Shown in pieces: positions 58,703 through 64,000 of a stretch of DNA of 64,000 nt. How positions within the stretch are numbered: position 1 is the stretch's first letter; each line of letters opens with the position of its first letter. This DNA comes from Mycobacterium sp. JS623 (GTDB taxonomy: Bacteria; Actinomycetota; Actinomycetes; Mycobacteriales; Mycobacteriaceae), in assembly GCF_000328565.1 (NCBI RefSeq), contig NC_019966.1:868001-932000 (forward strand), read 5' to 3'. The translations under genes were made by a program, and so were the position numbers. The notes beneath the pieces are model-generated. The model was not told the origin of the DNA and did not search any database. It saw only the letters and a program-made list of their open reading frames with translations.

Positions 58703-59551
<849 letters not shown>

Positions 59552-59633
59552 CGATTTGGGCGCACTTTAGTCACGGTGTCCGTGACGAACTACGCCGAAA
59601 TCACCGAGGAACGAGAGAGGAACACCAACACCC

Positions 59634-60062
59634 ATGGCCCCGAAGAAGAAAGTCGTCGGGCTGATCAAGCTGCAGATCCAGGCCGGGCAGGCCAACCCCG
59701 CCCCGCCCGTCGGTCCGGCGCTCGGCCAGCACGGCGTCAACATCATGGAGTTCTGCAAGGCGTACAACGCCGCGACGGAGAACCAGCGCGGCAACGTCAT
59801 CCCCGTGGAGATCACCGTCTACGAGGACCGCAGCTTCACCTTCAACCTGAAGACGCCGCCTGCGGCCAAGCTGCTGCTGAAGGCCGCTGGTGTGCAGAAG
59901 GGCTCGGGCGAGCCGCACAAGACCAAGGTGGCCAAGGTGACTTGGGATCAGGTGCGCGAGATCGCCGAGACCAAGAAGGAAGACTTGAACGCCAACGACA
60001 TTGATCAGGCGGCCAAGATCATCGCCGGCACCGCCCGGTCGATGGGAATCACGGTCGAATAG
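59634..60062 (+). CDS. rplK: 50S ribosomal protein L11
   Basis: 142 residues, the usual length. [45 protein letters not shown] is the N-terminal domain with the Pro-rich loop that binds thiostrepton and RelA-linked signals; the C-terminal domain (about 75-140) binds 23S rRNA at the GTPase centre. ATG 59634 is preceded by GAGAGAGGAACACC. It is 82 bp after nusG and 62 bp before rplA, in one transcription unit with it. Confidence 0.97.
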   Translation: MAPKKKVVGLIKLQIQAGQANPAPPVGPALGQHGVNIMEFCKAYNAATENQRGNVIPVEITVYEDRSFTFNLKTPPAAKLLLKAAGVQKGSGEPHKTKVAKVTWDQVREIAETKKEDLNANDIDQAAKIIAGTARSMGITVE

Positions 60063-60124
60063 TTCGACCCGTGGGAGGGCTGGCATCGGCCCGCGTCAAC
60101 CACAACTCTGATTAGGAGATACCA

Positions 60125-60832
60125 ATGAGCAAGACCAGCAAGGCATATCGCGAAGCGGCCGAGAAGATCGACCGCGAGCGGCTGTACACCCCGCTCGAGG
60201 CCGCGAAGCTGGCCAAGGAGACGTCGTCGAAGAAGCAGGACGCCACCGTCGAGGTCGCGATCCGGCTGGGCGTCGACCCGCGTAAGGCCGACCAGATGGT
60301 GCGCGGCACGGTCAACCTGCCGCACGGCACCGGCAAGACCGCCCGCGTCGCCGTGTTCGCCGTCGGCGACAAGGCCGAGGAGGCCACTGCGGCCGGCGCC
60401 GACATCGTCGGCAGCGACGACCTGATCGAGAAGATTCAGGGCGGCTTCCTGGATTTCGACGCCGCGATCGCGACGCCCGACCAGATGGCCAAGGTGGGCC
60501 GTATCGCCCGCATCCTCGGGCCACGCGGTCTGATGCCGAACCCGAAGACCGGCACCGTGACGCCCGATATCACCAAGGCGGTCAACGACATCAAGGGCGG
60601 CAAGATCAACTTCCGCGTCGACAAGCAGGCCAACCTGCACTTCGTGATCGGCAAGGCGTCGTTCGACGAGAAGGCCCTCGCTGAGAACTACGGCGCGGCG
60701 CTCGACGAGGTCCTGCGTGCCAAGCCGTCGTCGTCGAAGGGTCGCTACCTGAAGAAGGTCACGGTCTCGACGACCACCGGCCCGGGCATTCCGGTCGACC
60801 CGCAGGTGACCCGCAACTTCGCCGATGCGTAA
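60125..60832 (+). CDS. rplA: 50S ribosomal protein L1
   Basis: 235 residues with the two-domain L1 fold: [30 protein letters not shown] (domain I), then the inserted domain II ([27 protein letters not shown]...[35 protein letters not shown]). L1 binds the 23S stalk and represses its own operon in many bacteria; no L1-binding mimic was checked in the leader. The ribosome site TTAGGAG lies nine bases upstream. A hairpin terminator follows at 60848. Confidence 0.97.
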   Translation: MSKTSKAYREAAEKIDRERLYTPLEAAKLAKETSSKKQDATVEVAIRLGVDPRKADQMVRGTVNLPHGTGKTARVAVFAVGDKAEEATAAGADIVGSDDLIEKIQGGFLDFDAAIATPDQMAKVGRIARILGPRGLMPNPKTGTVTPDITKAVNDIKGGKINFRVDKQANLHFVIGKASFDEKALAENYGAALDEVLRAKPSSSKGRYLKKVTVSTTTGPGIPVDPQVTRNFADA

Positions 60833-60847
60833 GTCTCCATAGAGTAC

Positions 60848-60883
60848 GAAGAGTCCTCCACACCGAGCGTGTGGGGGCTCTTC
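60848..60883 (+). terminator. Terminator hairpin after rplA
   Basis: GAAGAG...CCACAC pairs with GTGTGG...CTCTTC around a 5-base CGAGC loop, with a small internal mismatch (TCCT against GGG). It lies 16 bp after the rplA stop and is followed by TCTTGAG, a weak T-stretch. A typical mycobacterial intrinsic terminator closing the rplK-rplA unit. Confidence 0.8.
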
Positions 60884-61790
60884 TCTTGAGCACCTTCATC
60901 AACATGATCCCGCGGAACAATCGACATTCAGGTTAATAGGTAGCTAGTTGCTGGACGCGTGATCCCACGTCGTAACAGCCCTCGTGCTGATCAGTGTCAG
61001 CGGCGACTGACGAGGCGCGGTGACCGGCCTCCGAAGGCTACTCGTCCGTCACCAAGATCCGTAGCCGCGAGCACCCTTGGGTGGAGTGTCGCGGGCGGCC
61101 GAGCCGAGCGGCAACCGCGGCTGCCCGAGAGAGGCAACGCGCCAACTTAGGACGCACCTGTAACTCGCGGATGAAACCGCTCGCGCGAACGTTATCGGTC
61201 AACTTCGCGAATAGAGAACACAGGCCGTCCGTTCCTGACTCGAGCTCGCTGCGGGGCCGGGCATTTCTTCGACGGACGCGTCAATTTCAGCAAACTTCTG
61301 AAAGATATCTGAGAGGTCGTCGGTCGTTAGTGGGATCCGGCCGTTCACCTCTTAGTTTCTGGTCAAAAACCCTAAATCATAGGGAAACGCCCGATTCCTA
61401 GGCGCTTAGCCAGTTAATACGCTACGGTTTGCAGAGAAGTTCGGAATCGTGCTCGGGGGCTCGGCAGTGGCACTTGCAAACCGGATGGGGACGGGGCGTC
61501 GGCTTCCTTACTTCTCAGCGGCAACGCCGTCACCAAGCGGCAACCGGGGGGTGGAAGATGTGGTTTCGGGGGATCACGCAGATGCGCGAGTACGGCACTA
61601 GTCGGCCGGGGGGGTCGATTGGTGGGGCCGCAGTGGACGTTGACGTCGATTGTTTGGCGACGACCGGCGCGAGCGCCCAGCGGACGCACTGCGGCCTGCA
61701 TGCAGCTGCAGTGACGATGAAGCATGATCGACAACATTTGCTATTCGACGCGAACGCAAATTCCGTCGGCTTCGTAGCGGGCGAGAAGCC
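60884..61790. other. Long non-coding region before a surface-polysaccharide locus
   Basis: About 900 bp without a convincing gene. The part at about 61330-61430 is markedly AT-richer than its surroundings and contains CCCTA-AATCA-TAGGG (61370-61384), so a promoter is likely there. An open frame ending in a TGA (61792-61794) that overlaps the next ATG starts at 61558 or earlier, but its composition (Cys/His/Gly/Arg mixture) is poor and I do not call it. The region may hold a long 5' leader. Confidence 0.45.
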
Positions 61791-62183
61791 ATGACGCAAA
61801 CCGTCGATCCGACTGCGCCATATGCACTCTGGGAGCCTGCCGAAGTCGATTTAGCGGCGGCGTCTCTTACCGGGACATCGCCAGATGCCATGTCGACGGT
61901 GGAGAGAGTCGCAAAAGTCGTCGCTGGCATGTCGGTCATCGGTGAGGCGCGCAACGCACTCAATGCGGCCGGGTGGACAGCGACGATCACCGCGAATCGC
62001 ATCACGGTTGACGACGAGGTTCTGGCCCAATTCATTCCGGCGAAGAACGGAACGTTTGGTCTGATCAACGCCCGTTGGATCATCTACTCGATCGCTGGAG
62101 CGGATCCCGTCTGGATAGTCGGCACCGACGCGGTAAGTTCCTCGGAACCTGTGGCCGACGACAAAACTGGTGGTCTGTCATGA
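61791..62183 (+). CDS. Protein of unknown function at the start of the polysaccharide locus
   Basis: 130 residues, no signal peptide or membrane helix. It begins MTQTVDPTAPYALWEPAEVD and contains an alternating pattern NALNAAGWTATITANRITVDDEVLAQFIPAKNGTFGLINARWIIYSIAGADPVWIVG that looks like a small alpha/beta domain. I do not recognise it. It overlaps the sugar transferase ATG by 4 bp (ATGA), so the two are co-translated, suggesting a regulatory or accessory role in that transferase's pathway (inference). Confidence 0.65.
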   Translation: MTQTVDPTAPYALWEPAEVDLAAASLTGTSPDAMSTVERVAKVVAGMSVIGEARNALNAAGWTATITANRITVDDEVLAQFIPAKNGTFGLINARWIIYSIAGADPVWIVGTDAVSSSEPVADDKTGGLS

Positions 62184-63739
62184 CGCGGCCTGAGGTCGTC
62201 GACTCGCCTCCGCGGACAGCGCCCTGGGAGGCTCTAACGGACCGTCCGTTTGATGCGAGCGCTCTCCCGGATAACGTTCGACTGCTCGACGCCCGTCGGG
62301 TAGACATTGCGCCGGAGTCAGCGAACGAACACACCGCGCGGCTGGAAGTCCTCGAAGTCGACGAGGAGGTCAGGTCGGCATCCGCGAAAAGTGCTGCCAT
62401 CGGCGTGGGCTTCCTGAGCCGCATTCGCGCTTGGATGCTTGTCCCGGTGGTCGACTTCGCGGTGATCGTGGGCCCCCTTGCGTGGCGGCCGCCCCAGATC
62501 CACGCGGTCCTCGCGATGGCCGCTCTATCGACAATTCTGATGGCGGGTGGCGTGGGGTATCGCGCTCGTCTACACCTCAGCGTCTTGGACGAGCTGCCCA
62601 CAATCCTTTCCCGATTACTGACGGCGGCCGCGGTGGTTGCTTCGATCATCGTCTATCTGCACGAACGCGAGGCGGTAATCACCTTCCTCGAGACCGCCTG
62701 CCAGGCTATGGCGCTCGTTGTGGTTGGCCGCGTGATCACCACACGTCTGATTGCGTTTGCGCGCCGACGAGGGATTGCGACGTACCGCACCGTCCTGATT
62801 GGCGGTGGGCTACTGGCAGCTGAGTTGGCGAAAACTCTCGACGAGCATCCGGCATATGGACTCAAAGTGGTCGGGTTCGTCGATGATGGCGATCTCTTTC
62901 CGGTGGAGAACCATCTGTCGCGCTTAGGCGATCTCGCTGATCTAGACAGTGTGGTCGCGGCGACTGGTGCGGCTACTCTGCTCGTCGCCGATGGCAACTT
63001 CGAGGAACGCGCTTTGATCGACGCTGTGCGTACCGAGGTGTGCCAGAAAGCAGACCTGCTCGTCGTTCCTCGGCTGCATCACTTCCATACTCAGACGGGC
63101 CTGGCTGATCACATCGGATCCATTCCGATCATGCGAATCCGCAATCCCAATCTGCGTGGGCCGGCGCGGCTGATCAAGCGACTGTTCGACATCGCCGTTG
63201 CGGTGACGGCATTGATCGTGTTGCTGCCCATGTTGGTTCTCGTCGCGATTGCGGTTCGTTTCGAGGGTGGACCCGGCGTCATCTTCCGGCAGGTTAGGGT
63301 GGGGCGCGACGGCAAGCAATTCCAAGTACTGAAGTTCCGCACGATGCGGCCGGCCGATGAGTTCGAGTCGGAGACCATGTGGTGTGTGGCGACAGACGCT
63401 CGGGTCGGTCCGCTCGGGCGGCTCCTGCGCTGCACCTCGATCGACGAGCTACCTCAACTGTGGAACATAATTCGCGGCGATATGACTCTAGTGGGCCCGA
63501 GACCAGAACGGCCGTTCTTTGTCGAGCAGTTCTCCATGCAGTTCGACAGATATGCCCACCGGCACCGCGTGCAGGTTGGACTTACTGGATTCGCCCAGGT
63601 CAGTGGGCTGAGGGGGGACACTTCGATTGCCGACCGCGCCCGATACGACAATTTTTACATCGAAAATTGGTCGCTTTGGTTGGATATCAAAATCATCCTG
63701 AGAACATTTCGCGAGGTTTTGCTTCGCCGCGGATGTTGA
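62180..63739 (+). CDS. Polyprenyl-phosphate sugar-1-phosphate transferase (WcaJ/CpsE-like)
   Basis: 519 residues. The N-terminal half has several membrane helices (MLVPVVDFAVIVGPLAWRP, AVLAMAALSTILMAGGVGY, LLTAAAVVASIIVYL) and a CoA-binding-like Rossmann segment (TVLIGGGLLAAELAKTLDEHPAYGLKVVGFVDDG). The C-terminal 200 are the bacterial sugar transferase domain: LIKRLFDIAVAVTALIVLLPMLVLVAIAVR, VGRDGKQFQVLKFRTMRP, STSIDELPQLWNI-type CTSIDELPQLWNIIRGDMTLVGPRPERP, GLTGFAQVSG. It probably starts synthesis of an exopolysaccharide or glycolipid glycan on decaprenyl phosphate. ATG 62180 overlaps the upstream stop by 4 bp. Confidence 0.93.
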   Translation: MTRPEVVDSPPRTAPWEALTDRPFDASALPDNVRLLDARRVDIAPESANEHTARLEVLEVDEEVRSASAKSAAIGVGFLSRIRAWMLVPVVDFAVIVGPLAWRPPQIHAVLAMAALSTILMAGGVGYRARLHLSVLDELPTILSRLLTAAAVVASIIVYLHEREAVITFLETACQAMALVVVGRVITTRLIAFARRRGIATYRTVLIGGGLLAAELAKTLDEHPAYGLKVVGFVDDGDLFPVENHLSRLGDLADLDSVVAATGAATLLVADGNFEERALIDAVRTEVCQKADLLVVPRLHHFHTQTGLADHIGSIPIMRIRNPNLRGPARLIKRLFDIAVAVTALIVLLPMLVLVAIAVRFEGGPGVIFRQVRVGRDGKQFQVLKFRTMRPADEFESETMWCVATDARVGPLGRLLRCTSIDELPQLWNIIRGDMTLVGPRPERPFFVEQFSMQFDRYAHRHRVQVGLTGFAQVSGLRGDTSIADRARYDNFYIENWSLWLDIKIILRTFREVLLRRGC

Positions 63740-63775
63740 GCGCTCTTACGAACACGCCAGACGCAGGTGGTGCAA

Positions 63776-64000
63776 ATGAGTAATGCGATCAGGTCGAAGA
63801 TCAGCGAGGCGCTGCCGCCGCGCGCTCATGCTGCAGTAAAAGTTCTCAAAATCGCCTCACTGACGGGCGAACTTCCGTTTCGCGCGCGCGCTCAGCTGCT
63901 GTTGCACGCACCAACACTGCTAATGCCCTCGGCGCGCTCCGCGGATTTCCGGCTAATGCTGCCGGGGGGCCCAGTATTCCTTAGCCGCGATTCCTTCTAC
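63776..64000 (+). CDS. Partial gene at right edge, possibly an FkbM-type methyltransferase
   Basis: An open frame of 75 codons runs off the window, starting at ATG 63776 with AGGTGG six bases upstream. It reads MSNAIRSKISEALPPRAHA, then a segment rich in Arg/Leu (FRARAQLLLHAPTLLMPSARSADFRLMLPGGPVFLSRDSFY). The ending GPVFLSRDSFY resembles the lead into the SAM-binding domain of FkbM-family sugar methyltransferases, but too little is visible to be sure. It follows the sugar transferase on the same strand, 36 bp after its stop. Confidence 0.6.
   Translation, partial: MSNAIRSKISEALPPRAHAAVKVLKIASLTGELPFRARAQLLLHAPTLLMPSARSADFRLMLPGGPVFLSRDSFY

Noticed and set aside
61429..61794. Open frame of 121 codons ending with ATGA overlap to the next gene
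   Set aside because: Amino-acid composition (Cys, His, Trp, Arg mixture) is unlike a real mycobacterial protein and no good start context was seen; the overlap could be chance.

Overview
The window reads as chromosome of a non-tuberculous, probably fast-growing mycobacterium (Mycolicibacterium-like). The evidence is high GC, frequent GTG/TTG starts, an MmpS/MmpL pair, recC-recB-recD, echA3, the hadA-hadB-hadC mycolic-acid dehydratase genes between rpmG and a tRNA-Trp/secE/nusG/rplK/rplA block, DUF1942 (MPT63-like) secreted proteins, a FAAL-type FadD and many actinobacterial DUF2510/DUF3060/GAF-ANTAR proteins. From memory, the order recD-recB-recC ... echA3 ... MBL hydrolase, rpmG, hadABC, secE, nusG, rplK, rplA is that of M. 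tuberculosis Rv0629c-Rv0641. Here extra genes are interspersed, chiefly between recC and rpmG (39.4-55.9 kb).

Layout. 0-3.9 kb: a glycosyltransferase and three GAF-ANTAR RNA-binding regulators. 3.9-7.5 kb: a fatty acyl-AMP ligase divergent from an MFS transporter. 7.5-11.1 kb: a decayed asparagine synthetase, a DUF2510 membrane protein, a RibD/DHFR-like reductase, and a short remnant of a second MFS gene. 11.2-16.6 kb: an unknown protein, a DMT permease, release factor 3, an Imm5-like orphan protein and an ArsR/SRPBCC operon with a palindromic leaderless promoter. 16.6-25.1 kb: mmpS-mmpL, a second MFS transporter, an FMN glutamate-synthase-like enzyme, a DUF4232 lipoprotein and an F420-type LLM oxidoreductase. 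25.1-31.1 kb: a PIF1-like helicase with a degenerate exonuclease domain and a BRCT domain, two DUF1942 secreted paralogues, an L,D-transpeptidase and a repeat-rich intergenic zone. 31.1-39.7 kb: recC-recB-recD and a truncated HD-domain gene. 39.7-47.6 kb: secreted proteins, a ferredoxin-reductase-like flavoprotein, a CorA/MddA-like pair, a tandem HD-GYP/LuxR regulator operon and two small secreted Cys/Pro-rich paralogues. 47.6-55.9 kb: a receptor Ser/Thr kinase, TetR-echA3, membrane and DUF2235 proteins, a phage-type lysin-like protein, an MBL hydrolase and a NYN-LOTUS protein. 56.0-60.9 kb: tRNA-Thr, tRNA-Met, rpmG, hadABC, tRNA-Trp, secE, nusG, rplK, rplA and a terminator. 60.9-64 kb: a long apparently non-coding leader followed by the start of a surface-polysaccharide locus.

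Most noteworthy: (i) an 18-bp near-palindrome present twice, at the same distance upstream of the HD-GYP/LuxR operon and of the adjacent mddA-like operon, suggesting a small LuxR-type regulon; (ii) an asnB-like pseudogene whose initiation codon, an internal segment and reading frame all look damaged, followed at 11.1 kb by an MFS 3'-end remnant; (iii) a 24-bp tandem repeat plus an 83-bp hairpin-bearing direct repeat between the L,D-transpeptidase gene and the recD end; (iv) a DUF2235 protein lacking the serine nucleophile and a helicase carrying a dead exonuclease domain. I found no clear multi-gene novel defence system. All calls come from reading the sequence without database searches.
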